A stretch of DNA of 19,515 nucleotides from Conidiobolus incongruus B7586 (GCA_000697335.1 JNEM01014839.1:1-19515); one strand, 5' to 3'. Shown: positions 1 to 11,143, counted from the first letter of the stretch. Numbers and translations are program-made. Notes: generated from the sequence alone by a model not told the origin.

Positions 1-616
1 TAATTAATTATATTAATAAAATATTAAATCTGATTAGAAATATCTAATTTTATATATTTAATAAAAATAATATAGGTTTAATAAAAACCTAATTTAAAAA
101 TTATCTTTTATGAATAATTATATTTATATTTTTAGAATTTTCATTTAAGTTGGAATTTTTGAATTATTTAATAATTATAAAATATTTTATTTTAAATATA
201 TAATATATTTTTAATAAAATTATTTAGTTATATATTGGATTTTTCTTATATGATCAAGGTTTATAATTAAATCAATAAAGGTAAAATATTGTCTATATTT
301 TATTTTATATTTAATTAAACAATAATTATTTATATACCTTGAAAAACCACCTTTATCCCTAGTTAAATTTTATCAATAAAAGTGAGATTAAGTAATAACA
401 AATAACTTAGTAATTGTGGGACAAGTTAAAATATTTGATTAGATAATAATAGTGTAAATGGTTAATAGTATTACAAACACTATCTATAATAAAATTTCAT
501 AATTTATTTAATTATTATTAATAAACTTTAATTAATTATAAATTTACATTTTTAAAATAGCTTAATAAATTCATATAATTTGACAAAAATCAAATAAAAT
601 TAATAATATATTATAT
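1..616. other. AT-rich intergenic spacer
   Basis: Extremely AT-rich sequence with stops in all frames and many short A/T runs. I see no coding exon, RNA gene or longer repeat. The last four bases before the island at 617 are ATAT, a possible target-site copy. Confidence 0.75.
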
Positions 617-1054
617 TGATGAAGAATAATCTTGTCCATCACTCAAGAAACTCTGACTATTGCACTAATGCAAGAAGTCACATTGGAAGTACTTCATTTT
701 ATGAACTAGTCTAACTTAGTGCTTTCCACCTGAAGTTATTCATAGCCACCCAAACTCAACAATTGAACCTATTATAAGATCATCACAAGCCAATCAATAA
801 ACCAATCTTTCTATCTTCATTTTCAAAAGTATCCAGTCTCTAAGTTTTTCTCGTAACACTCACAAAACGTATTGAGTTGTGACGAGCGTGAGATATTTAC
901 TTTATTCGAAGACCTTGATTTGCAGTAAGCTATTTTCACCCAATTTGGTGAACCCTCTTAATTTCCCTTAACCTTGTGGTAATCTATCATTTACCACTGG
1001 CGATTCCCCGTTTAAGCTCTAAAAGACTACCTCCTCCCACGTTTACGGTCGTCA
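617..1054. mobile_element. Candidate solo LTR fossil
   Basis: This 438-bp block stands out because its base composition is close to that of coding DNA (25 of 60 bases are G/C at 961-1020) inside very AT-rich spacer, yet it has no long open frame. It begins TGATGA and ends TCGTCA, so the ends form an imperfect inverted repeat of the TG...CA kind typical of long terminal repeats. The flanks on both sides read ATAT, which fits a 4-bp target duplication but is weak evidence in such AT-rich DNA. It holds a hairpin at 850-886. No internal region, primer-binding site or second copy is visible next to it, so if it is an LTR it is a lone remnant. The family (Ty3/gypsy or copia) and age cannot be told from one copy. 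A structured non-coding RNA gene is the main alternative. Confidence 0.42.
850..886. other. Imperfect hairpin in the GC-richer island
   Basis: Bases 850-862 pair with 873-886 across a 10-nt loop (863-872). I count 12 paired positions, one A/G mismatch and one single-base bulge. It is the longest stem I noticed in this island. It could be a regulatory fold in an LTR or part of a structured RNA. Confidence 0.4.
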
Positions 1055-4003
1055 ATATAATAAATTTTGGTAAAAAATTATATGAAGGTTTGAAATTCAA
1101 TTATATTTTATATATGATATCAAAATAAAATGTGATATTCTTTGCATAATATTTATATTATAAGGAAAATAAAATAATTAAATATTTTAGTATCGGAAAA
1201 TAAAAAATATCAATTTTAATTATCAAAAATATAAATATATTAAAGATTATGAAAGTTGAATTATTAATAAATAAATTAAAAATACATAGGGTAATAATGA
1301 TGTAAAGATATTTATTTTTTTTATTTTAAAAATTTATTGAATTTTTATATTAATTCTTAATTAATGAGGATTATATATATTATTAATTTTTAAGCTATAT
1401 TGATTTTCTATGTTCTATTAACCCTGAGTTAAATTAATTATATAAAAATTATTAGAATTAATAATCAACAAAAATAACTCTTTATTAACATTAATAAGCA
1501 AATATGTTATATCTTTGGAGAAATACCAATTCTCTTATTATATTAATATCATATTCTTATGATTCGCCAAATAAAATTAAATAAAGAAATCCTTAATATT
1601 AAACTAGTAAAATAACTGATTAACTGAATCTCCCATTAGTAACCTGATAAAATTTATTGATAAATTTTGATATAATATAACCAAAAATGATTAACAAAAG
1701 TGTTTAATTAGAGTATTATTAAAGTTCAATTATATATTATCTCAAACCTTTTAAAACTTAAAAAAAGCTTATATTGAACTTATATTATTTAAAACTATGA
1801 TTTATAACTGTATTTATGATTCAAAAGATAAAAAACTATCTAATACTTTTTTAAATCGATAAATTAATTTCTATTATTATTTTTTTAATATTTAAAATAT
1901 ATATATATAATAATATTTAAATTCATATTTTTATTTTATTAAAAAAATTATTAAAATATTGAAAAATTAATTATATAAGTTGATTAAATAAATTGAAAAT
2001 TATATTTAGTTTAGTTATGGAAATAATAAAGTAAATATATTATATTTAAATATAATATTAAAGGAAATTTAAAATAGTAATAGTTATAAAGATTTTATAA
2101 AAATATGGCCAAATAATTAAGTTTTAAATTTATATCATTATAATTAATAAATTATTAATTTTTGTATATATTCCTTTATTTAAATATAAATAAAAATATT
2201 AGATAAAGCTAGAATATATTTATTTATAAATTAAAAAAACTTTGATTTATAAAATAAATTAATTGTGATAAAGAATATAATAGTAGAAAGGCTTTATATT
2301 TAGTTCCTAGGATTCTAAATACTGATCATAAATATATTAAAAAAAATATAATAATTAAATTATATAGTTAATAAAAATTAAAGAAATCCAATATTTTGCT
2401 GAATATATATGTATAATATATAAAGTTAAAGTTGCAAAAACTTTTTTAATAAAAACAATTGAGAGGTTATCACATATAATATATTTATTAGAGGATAGCC
2501 TATGTTAATAGAATTGCTTTAAATAATTAAAAAATAAGGTTATAAGAAAGGAAATCTAAAAGGATAAATTAAAGTGATAAAATATTATATTTTAGACTTA
2601 TATAAAAAAGGTCATTATTAGATTATTAGGAACTTAAAGGTACGTTAAAATATTATTTATATTAAAAAAGTGTTAATTTTATAATATATATTTATTTTAT
2701 TATAATTCATATTAAAAATTATAAATAATTATCAAAAAAATACCGTTACTTAATTTCTTACCTAATATTAAGAAATAAGATAAGATATTTTAATATATTT
2801 ATATAAAACAAGTAATATAGAATATTCTTTACAAATTATCTAATTTATTATGCTGAAATAAAAATTTAATATAACTCCTAATTGATTCTAGAAGCTGTTG
2901 TAAATTGATATATTTTATTTAATCTTAAAATTTATAAATATTAGATTTAGAAATTCAATCTTTTCATATACCAAATTTTGTTATAAACTTCTAGTTAATC
3001 CTAGCCCACTTTGATTGATCAAATTCCAAGTAATGAATTTAATAAAAATCCAAATATTTAATTCTGATATTATTATATATTAATAATTTATGATTTACTA
3101 AAAGGTGAATTAAAATATACTAGGAAATAATTTTTTTGTTAATTTTTAATTAATTTAATATTTAACTACTTTGAAAATTATTTCATAACAAGTAATTAAA
3201 ATATTTAGTAAAATTAATGTTAACTTATACACTATTATTAATTATTATTACAACATTATTTCATAAATTAAAATGAAATCATTTTAAACTAGAATATTTA
3301 CACAAATTTTTTTTAAATATATTTTTCAATATTTAAAATATCATATTTGATTAAATTGCTTATTCATTTCAATATATTCATTCTTGTATAGATATTGGAG
3401 TTAAAATAAGTCTATTGAAAATATAATATTATTATGTTACTATGTATTGAAATTAAATAATTAATAAGTTTTAAATGAGTAAACAAATTTTTAATATTTG
3501 ATTTTAATTCAATTCCTTCCTATATCACTGGACAATATATTTTGAGTATGGGTTCAAAGCTATAGATTTTTAAAACTATATAATAGTTTCCACTTAATCA
3601 AATAGAATATTTTTTTACTATTTAATACAAAATTTAATAGAAAAATATAGATTATAAATCATCAATCAATATCCACTATAAATATTCTATTATAGGAATA
3701 TTATATCAAATTTGATATTTTCGTTCATTAATTTTATTCAAGCTGAAATTCTAAATTTAGAAAGTTATAAATTATGAAAATTTTATTAAAAGGTTTTAAA
3801 AATGAAAAATATTACAGTTATCGAATTGAAAAAATATTTTAATTCTCATGGATTTACTTTGAATCGAGATCATATGTTTATTGGTGGAGAAATGTGAAAT
3901 TTTTTTTCAAAAAAAGGTATATAAATAAATAATTTGGAATCTTTTAGATCAAATAACTTGTCACAATCTTTTAACCATTGGATATTTTAATTTATTTTAA
4001 ATT
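1055..4003. other. AT-rich intergenic spacer upstream of the GH5 gene
   Basis: About 2.9 kb of extremely AT-rich sequence with no supportable gene. The only open stretch of note is a 30-codon frame from an ATG at 3802, which stops at 3894 and cannot be spliced sensibly into the next gene. Poly-A/T runs and short AT dinucleotide tracts (for example around 1895-1910) are the only repeats I see. Confidence 0.7.
3918..3926 (+). promoter_or_regulatory. TATA-like element upstream of the GH5 gene
   Basis: TATATAAAT lies about 80 bases before the ATG at 4004, after a GG that breaks the A-run. The position suits a core promoter, but such strings are common by chance in DNA this AT-rich. Confidence 0.25.
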
Positions 4004-6242
4004 ATGACCGAGATTAATTGTTTAGATGCAATCCCTACTATATCAATTTCAGGTGCTAATCTTATAGATTCTGCAACCAAGAATAACCTCAATTTTCGAT
4101 GTATTAATATGAGTGGTATTTCTAAATTACCTAAAGAAAGGGCCTCGCATGATAAGAATGAGGTCTTCGACTATGAAAAGATAAGTTTTGTAGATCGCCC
4201 AATCTCTTTAGAGGAAGCTGATAAGCACTTAAGTCGATTGAGCTATTGGGGATTCAATATGCTGAGATTGCTGGTTGTATGGGAAGCTTTGGAACCCCTT
4301 GGCCCGTAAGTATATTTAGTCAGTATTTCTCTATTTATGATAATTAACTGATGTTAGTGGCCATTATGACGAAGAATTTATTGACTATTTGGTCCAATTA
4401 ATCAAAATTATCAAAAAGCATAATATCAGGGTTTGGATAGATCCCCATCAAGATTGTTGGTCTCGATTCAGTGGTGGTAGCGGTCATCCAGTTTGGACTT
4501 TTTACTTAGCAGGTCTCAATCCAAAATATTTCGAACAGACAGCTGCAGCGATTACTCATTTTCAATATAATGATAAACCTACCTCTTTCCCTAAAATGTC
4601 ATGGACTGCTAACTACGATAAATTGGCTTCAGCAACCATGTTTTCTCTTTTCTTTGGTGGTGAATTATATGCTCCCAAATGTACTCTCAGACTTGGTGAT
4701 AAGGAAGTGAACATTCAGGAATATTTTCAGACTCATTATATTAACGCATATGTACATTTGGCTAAACGATTCTTGGAAGAAGGCTTGCTTGGAGAAACTG
4801 TTGCTGGGTTTGAAACAATGAACGAGCCCCATTGTGGATACATTGGATACAATCATAGATTAGACGATTATCGCACCAATGGAACCAGTTTTGTAAATAT
4901 TGGCGACACTTTCAAATGCTTCGATTCATTGAAACTTGGAATGGGAATTGACACTGAAATTGGTGTTTGGCAATTTGGATGGACAGGACTAAAAGAGAAT
5001 CACAAGAAAAAAATTGATCCAAATGGAGCTATAGCCTGGTTGAAAAAAGAAGACATCCCATCTAGTATCAAATTCAATGATTGGCAACCTTGGCAGGTTG
5101 ATGGAAAATGTATCTGGGCTGAAAATGGAGTGTGGGATATTGAAACACAAAAACTCCTTCAACCTTATTACTTCAGAAATAATCCCAAAACAAATAGACC
5201 CATCGATGTCATTAATGAATGTTGGAAACCATATTGCATTAAATATACTCAAGCCATCCGATCAGTTCAAAGTGATTTGATCATGTTCTGGTGCCCTACC
5301 GTGTTTGATGAACCTCCAGTAATCCTTCCTGAAGAAGAATATATCACAAATCAACTTGTTTACACTCCTCATTGGTATGATATTTTAACCTTAGCCCAAC
5401 AAAATTTCAGTTTTTTCAATGCCGATATTATGGGAATTTATCGCCATAAATACTGGAGTATGCTTCAAGCATTAACTTTTGGATATAGTAATATTACCAA
5501 TTTATTTAAAAATAACATTAAATTGATCTATGACGAATCTCAAAAAAGTTTTAAGAATGGTATTCCTGTCATCATTGGTGAAACTGGTATTCCCTTTAAT
5601 ATGAAGGGAGGTAAAGCTTTCAGAACAGGTGATTACGCTATCCAAACTCTTGCAATGGATTATACTTTAAATGCTGTAGAGCAGCCTAATATCATGAGCT
5701 GTATTTGGAATTATTCTCCATTCAATTCTCATGACTTTGGAGACTACTGGAATTTGGAAGATCTTTCTATCTATTGTAATGAGGAGGATAAAGAATCATT
5801 TGGAGGTGGTAAGGCTGACACTTTATGGCTTAATCCAATCGATCGCGGAGGCAGAGCACTTGAATCAGTTATCCGACCTTATCCTACCCAAATTCCTGGA
5901 ACTATCACTAAAAATTATTTCCAACCTCAGGCCATTTCTAAAAAGGGTCCTCAATATGAGTTCAGTTATACAGTCAATACTGGCGTTAAAACTGATGATT
6001 TAGTCTGTAAAATATTTATTCCTGTCCATCACTTTCCTCCCACTTCCAATGTGAAGGTGGAAGTTAATAAAGGGTCATATGAAATTAAGCAAGTTGATTT
6101 GGTTCAAAGCGATCTTAATCAAGAAGAATCAAACAAACTAGTTAAGAGATATTTGATCTGGAGATTGAGACGCGATGAAGTAGTTGCCGGTGAAGAAGTA
6201 ACTCTCAAACTTCAAGGTGATCCCATTTATTCAACAATTTAA
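4004..6242 (+). CDS. Egh1/EGCrP2-like steryl-beta-glucosidase / glucosylceramidase, GH5 subfamily 12
   Basis: Two exons, 4004-4305 and 4358-6242, joined across a 52-nt GT-AG intron (4306-4357, donor GTAAGTAT), give a 728-residue protein. The splice is phase 2 and restores the conserved block EALEPLGPGHYDEEFIDYL. I recognise the family from features shared with yeast Egh1 (YIR007W) and Cryptococcus EGCrP2: N-terminal NMSGISKLP, DPHQDCWSRFSGGSG starting at residue 129, FFGG..YAPKC, MNEPHCGYIG with the acid/base Glu257, and IIGETGIPF with the nucleophile Glu509. A C-terminal beta-sandwich-like region starts near residue 610. Known members hydrolyse steryl beta-glucosides and glucosylceramide inside the cell. 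No signal peptide or membrane segment is seen, which agrees with a cytosolic enzyme. The 728 residues are slightly fewer than yeast Egh1. The 4004 ATG is preferred because it leaves an N-terminus of normal length and the frame upstream is closed. The gene is convergent with RPB5. The fold and active site are secure; the exact substrate preference is inferred. Confidence 0.93.
4306..4357 (+). other. Spliceosomal intron in the GH5 gene
   Basis: This 52-nt intron has donor GTAAGTAT, acceptor TTAG and a TTAACTGAT branch-like site about 10 bases before the acceptor. It lies at codon 101 of 728. Removing it joins two halves of a conserved GH5 motif; reading through it meets a stop at once. Confidence 0.93.
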
Positions 6243-7119
6243 TTTACTAATTCTAAGTCAAATTATTACTATCAACTCGAACTTTAAAAATTGATATAAA
6301 TATTTATTGAATTAGTATAAAAAATAATAATTTGATTTTTCAATATGCAAATAAGATTTGAAATCTTTAATACATAATAAGATAATTGAAATGTTTTACA
6401 TCAATTTGAATAAAATTGTCTATTTCATGAACTTAATGTTAAAATTATGATTATTCATTCAATTTGTTGATATTTTATTATATTTATTTTTCATTAATAA
6501 CATTACTACAAAATTTATTAATATATAATATGATGGCTATATCATTATTATATTATTAAGTCAGTATATGATGATGGATTTATAAAATTAATTTTTCATT
6601 GTCTATCTAATATCTTGCTTCTTTAATTGAAATATTTGGGAAAGAAATTATGATGTAATTATATCTATACAGTTTTATTTACAATTATTTTCATAGCATA
6701 TTCAAATATGTTGAACAATTGATAATTTTTAATTTTTCATTTTTAAATTAGGTTGTAAATTTAACATAAAAGAGTAATTGAAATTTGACTGTAAGTTAAA
6801 TTTGAAATGATATTACAATTGTACATATGTGAGATTAGTTTTATTAGTAATGATTTGTCCATATATTTCTATTATCTGATCATGTATTAATTGACTATAG
6901 TATTTATGTATTTTTTTTTGAAATATAATATTAATCATTATATAAAAGTAGTCATTAATATTATTAATTTTTTAAATTTGAAAAAATATCAATTATTCAA
7001 ATTATAGTTATCAAAAATTGTTTTAATTGATCATTTAAATTGATATAATGTAGTTTGATATCAAAACTCTTAATATTAATTAATGTTTGTCAAATTTTTT
7101 ACAAAGGAAAATTGCTATA
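6243..7119. other. Convergent intergenic spacer
   Basis: AT-rich 3' flank shared by the GH5 gene (+) and RPB5 (-). An AATAAA at 6409-6414 on the plus strand, 167 bases past the GH5 stop, is a possible poly(A) signal but could be chance. I see no exon, RNA gene or repeat. Confidence 0.65.
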
Positions 7120-7133
7120 TTTATTTATTTATT
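7120..7133 (-). terminator. Tandem poly(A) signal candidate for RPB5
   Basis: On the minus strand the sequence reads AATAAATAAATAAA, three overlapping AATAAA hexamers, starting 46 bases beyond the RPB5 stop codon. Distance and motif suit a 3'-end processing signal. AT-richness makes chance occurrence possible. Confidence 0.4.
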
Positions 7134-7178
7134 AACCTAGCTGAAAATTCCAAATGGACTAACAGTAATAAATACATA

Positions 7179-7968
7179 CTACAAACAGATTCTGTGAAAT
7201 ACAGTTTCTCCAGAAAGTAAACTAGGCCTTGTTATGCGAACCATCTGCCCTCTTTGCAACCCATAGTATCTCGCAACAGGGTCATGAATTTGTATTCTTG
7301 GTAAATTGTTCATATTTAGTTTCCATGTCCTAATAAAGTGAATTGCATCTTCATGGGATAATACTTGATGCTTTGGCACGAGCTCATGCTTAATAACACA
7401 TATATTAAAATAATCCTCTTCAAATAATTCGAATCGAAATTGAGTGGAAATTTGATTAACTGCTTTTAATGCAGCATGAGTGACTGCTTCCCGGTAAATA
7501 ATAATTCCACGAGTGCTTGAATGGTTTTCCATTCTTTCAACATATCTATAATAAGATTTTTAAAATACTACACTAAAATATGATAGTTTGCCTTATACCT
7601 ATATATGCATTGTATTCCAAGTTTTTTTTCATTTGCAAAAAAAAACAAAATATTCTGATTTTCATCATTGGAAACGAGTAAACTTAATCGATCACGATCA
7701 CTAAATTATCATTTACAATTAATATGATATAAATCGCACTTATTAAGTTTTTCTACATATGTCCATAAGCATCAACACACATCTTTTTAAAAGTCTTTAA
7801 ATCTAAATTTTCTTGAATTCCAGTTACCAAATGGTAGCCCTAATTGAATTAATAAACAAAAATAAGAGTTTAAGAAATTATATTTACTCTATCTTTAATC
7901 ATTTCTAATACATTCAGATATCTTCTATAAATAATCGAAATATGCTCATCATTAATAGTTTCACTCAT
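7179..7968 (-). CDS. RPB5: RNA polymerase I/II/III shared subunit RPB5 (RPABC1)
   Basis: Four exons on the minus strand, 7968-7888, 7839-7757, 7700-7599 and 7545-7179, give a 210-residue protein, within the usual 205-215. The introns are 48, 56 and 53 nt, all GT-AG. Exon 1 starts MSETINDEHIS and runs to the conserved MIKDRGY. Exons 2 and 3 carry the N-terminal jaw fold, including LSLLVSNDENQNILFFF and LGIQCI. The ATG at 7532 is internal (Met94), not the start. Exon 4 completes the jaw and holds the C-terminal assembly domain, with HELVPKH at 142-148 and LPRIQIHDPVARYYG at 170-184. RPB5 sits in all three nuclear RNA polymerases and contacts downstream DNA. The last strand reads SGETVFHRICL where most members have a GRY..YR pattern, a mild divergence. 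The gene runs in tandem with the XMAP215 gene but 3.2 kb away, so no link is implied. Confidence 0.95.
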
Positions 7969-8030
7969 TTTAGTATAATATTGAATTATATAAAAAAGAA
8001 GATACAATTTTATTCAGAGAGGTTTATCAT

Positions 8031-8037
8031 TTTTATA
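8031..8037 (-). promoter_or_regulatory. TATA-like element upstream of RPB5
   Basis: TATAAAA on the minus strand lies 63-69 bases before the RPB5 ATG at 7968, followed by a short less AT-rich stretch. The spacing is like that of the TATA-like string before the GH5 gene. Chance is a real alternative in this composition. Confidence 0.28.
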
Positions 8038-8044
8038 CCTTCAA

Positions 8045-8063
8045 CTACATTTTATAAATGTAG
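8045..8063. repeat. Perfect 8-bp inverted repeat upstream of RPB5
   Basis: CTACATTT and AAATGTAG form perfect 8-bp arms around a 3-base centre, 77-95 bases before the RPB5 start. The symmetry suits a dimeric protein site, but no factor can be named. Confidence 0.4.
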
Positions 8064-8089
8064 ATAAATTCAAATTATACTTAATGAAT

Positions 8090-8104
8090 AATAACCAGGT
8101 TATT
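8090..8104. repeat. Perfect 7-bp inverted repeat upstream of RPB5
   Basis: AATAACC and GGTTATT are perfect 7-bp arms around a single A, 122-136 bases before the RPB5 start. It is unrelated in sequence to the neighbouring palindrome at 8045-8063. Confidence 0.4.
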
Positions 8105-8330
8105 TGCTAATGGTGATTATGTCAATTCTATTCATCTTAGCTCATTTGAATTTGACTCATATTGGAAAATTAAGCTTTTATCATTAATTTGATTATAGTG
8201 TTACTTAATTGTTAAATCATCAAATTTATCGAAGGTCAGGATAGTTATATAACTAAAATATATAATTTATATTATTGATAAAAACAGTCATAATATTATT
8301 GAATTTTATTAATATTATAGTCTGACATTG

Positions 8331-8657
8331 TGTTATCTCACACTATCCCTACTGTTCCTAGAATTTTCTCTAGCTCTGAGCATCCCTATCAATATTTAAT
8401 CAAGGCCTAGATAAACTATCACTTGCAGTACACACACCTGGATATTATTTTACAGTTGTATTATGTTTCAAACATTATCATGTTAAACATACTATTATTC
8501 TCCTTATTAAAATATAAACATTTTTGCCAACGTTTCTGGCTATAAACTACAAAAATAAATGATATCTTGTTGAGCAGTCTTAAGCATTGGGATGGAGCTG
8601 GAAAGATTAAAACCATATGAACTCCAGTTGGATTTCAGCTTTACTCAGTTTCTAACA
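8331..8657. mobile_element. GC-richer island with TGTTA...TAACA ends, possible LTR fossil
   Basis: A 327-bp block that is less AT-rich than its surroundings, with no frame long enough to be a gene. Its ends are a perfect 5-bp inverted pair, TGTTA and TAACA, the kind of ends seen on copia-type LTRs. No matching flanking duplication is visible and there is no internal region beside it, so the boundaries and nature are uncertain. An unrecognised exon, an RNA gene or another decayed repeat are alternatives. I see no similarity to the island at 617-1054. Confidence 0.25.
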
Positions 8658-10000
8658 TCAAACAGCTTTTTTATCCGAGTAAATAATATTTAACCCAGTT
8701 TAATAGTATATGAGATCTAAAATTCTTTTTGAAAAATTAAACCAAGCCTTAAATAAGGAGTTTCTGATCTAAATTTAAGGTTGTTTGAACTTTAATTGAT
8801 TTTCGAATACTATATAAAGGTTAAGTTAAAAATAATATTGTTTATGAACCTTAATAAACAAGTTTATGAATGACCTGTATTTGAGGTTATTATTTTTAAA
8901 GATAGATTCTGTGACTATATATTTAAGACATTTGAAGTCATATTTAAAAAAATATATAAAACTAATAACTCTTAGAATATTTAACGATATAATTTAATAA
9001 AATAAGATATCAACAATCCTTTTGTAACTTATTTCTAATTTCTAGTAATAAATATTATACTTAGTATGAGCAAAAGAATATAACTTGAAAAAAATAAAAG
9101 TTAAAAAAAGAACTTGAAAGAAAAATTAGAAAAATCAAACTCTTCACAACTTTTAAAATAAATGAAACTAATAAATTGTTTTAAGAAAATAGAGTAGATT
9201 TATAGACAACTCTTATCAAGTTAAAAAAAGTTGTTTCTTATATAATAGATTTCAAAAACCAGAATTTCAAATATAAATTACTTCGAGGAAAAGTACGAAT
9301 AGATAATAAAAACTGCTTATATTATTCAAGAAGTAATAACAAATAATCTCTTAACAAGATATATTTCTAATCTTTGCTCATAATAGTTGAAATCTAATAT
9401 TAATTATGAAAATAAAAACATTTAAATTATATATTAATTACTTTAAATATTCAGGTGTATATTATCTTGATTATTTTAGTAATAAAGCAATCTAAACAAT
9501 TAAATAATTTTAAAAAATCAATTAAATTGATATTTTTTTTCAAGTTTGATAAATACTATTTTTATAATTTATTATAGTTCAAAAGTTAAAATAGTTACCA
9601 AGCACCCCAGGATATTACAACTGAAAAAAGAATTCTAGCTTTAGACCTTGGTATATAAATCTTAATAATAGATTCTTCCCTTTGTAGTATGTTTATTAAT
9701 TTAATAAAGGAAATCTTCAGAAAATTTATGTAATTCGTATTCCTTACAACAAGCTATAAAGTAATCTAATATAGAAATTTTTTTTATAACAAATTAAAAA
9801 AGAATTCAATATTGTAAATTAAATATATAATGAGTTCACTAATGTATATTATATCATTTTTGACTCTTGAATTTGTAACTCAAACAATGGTTGAGAAGAG
9901 GTGATAAATATATTAAGAGTACGAATACAAGAGCAATATTAAGATAATCACATTATTGACTTTTATAAAGCTTACCTAACAATATAAGAGAATACCCTTA
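8658..10000. other. AT-rich intergenic spacer
   Basis: No gene can be supported. A short inverted pair (TACCAAG near 9597 and CTTGGTA near 9648) is too short and widely spaced to mean much. The sequence around 9590-9760 is slightly less AT-rich but has no open frame of useful length. Confidence 0.55.
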
Positions 10001-10270
10001 GTTCAAAGTAATCATTTGAAACAAGCATCACATAAGAAAAAACAGGAGGTAATTATGGATACTTGCATATATGAATTAAAAAAGTCTTTCAAATGTCCTT
10101 AGTGTCATATAAAGGTGGGTTAAGGCATCAATATTGCTCAAAGCATATTTTTTCACTATCCAACAATCAAGCTAGACATCCAAGATTGGTATTGAGGCTT
10201 ACCCCTATGGAATCTCCAAACTCAATATAAGGCTTAAATGAGTGTAATCAAATTTGATTTATTTTTGACA
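10001..10270. other. GC-richer block of unknown nature
   Basis: About 270 bases with a more coding-like composition than the flanks. Minus-strand translation gives one stretch of about 24 codons that reads like protein (KYALSNIDALTHLYMTLRTF), bounded by stops, and I do not recognise it. It may be a decayed gene or repeat piece, or an isolated exon without partners. No function can be given. Confidence 0.25.
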
Positions 10271-11143
10271 ACTTATAAACAGTGTAGTTAAAACTGCTAA
10301 AAAATTTCGCTTTTTTAAAAATATCAGGCAACTATTTTGATTTAATTTATAATATATATTTTTTTATAAAAAATTATTATTATTGAAATTATTTTTACCT
10401 TTAATTTATAAATTAGTAAATATTAATAAACAAACCAGGGCTGTTCAAGTTGATAAAACTTTGATTGATAATGAATTAGAAGAAATGAGAGGATGATATT
10501 ACTAAATATCTATTAATCTTATCATATTTTACACCTGAAGGTGTTATTCAATTTTAAAAAATTATTTTTGATATATTAAAAATTAAACTTTTAACTTTGT
10601 CACTCCTTGAATATAATATATGCAAGTATTCAAAATAATCTAAAAAAAGGAATTAAAATGAGTCAAGTAAAAAATATAATTTGATATAGCCTAATATTTC
10701 ATATTTTAATGCATATTAATTGTTTTAAATTTTTAAAATTGGAAATTTAGAAGACTTGGAAGAATAATAAATTAAATCGAGATTATCTAAACGCTAAATG
10801 ATTATATCGTGCTTGGCACAATATTTTTTAAATCGAATAAATTTATCCTATATTCATTTCTAAAAGAAATTAAAAATAATTAGTTTTCTTATTGATATAT
10901 TTTCATTAAAAAATTGAATAAATTTGATTTGATATTAATATACTTGATGGTTAAATAATATCGTTTTTTGTGTCGTTGTATAGTTAAATTCCATCTTATT
11001 TACAATTTATTTAAATATAAAAATATATATTTAATAATTTTATTTTTGTAAATGAAATTGTGATGCACTTTGAAGGTTGTATTTTATACTATACCATGTG
11101 GTAAATAATCATTAATATATTTAATATTGTAACAATGGAAAAT
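10271..11143. other. AT-rich 3' flank of the XMAP215 gene
   Basis: Very AT-rich sequence without supportable exons. No canonical AATAAA stands out directly behind the XMAP215 stop on the minus strand, only ATTAAA-like strings. Confidence 0.6.

Larger units (their letters stand above)
7969..8330. other. RPB5 upstream region and AT-rich spacer
   Basis: Holds a TATA-like string, two short palindromes (8045-8063 and 8090-8104) and otherwise featureless AT-rich DNA. No exon is seen. Confidence 0.55.

Noticed and set aside
3802-3894. A 30-codon open frame with ATG just upstream of the GH5 gene, possibly a first exon.
   Set aside because: It ends in TGA, no GT-AG intron joins it in frame to the GH5 exon without a stop or an unusually long intron, and the GH5 protein already has a normal N-terminus.
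4665-5280. Several open frames of 60-90 codons on either strand within the GH5 gene.
   Set aside because: They overlap the well supported GH5 reading frame and have no recognisable protein features.
9597-9653. Inverted repeat TACCAAG / CTTGGTA as a small transposon end pair.
   Set aside because: The arms are only seven bases long, there are no flanking duplications, and the sequence between shows nothing further.
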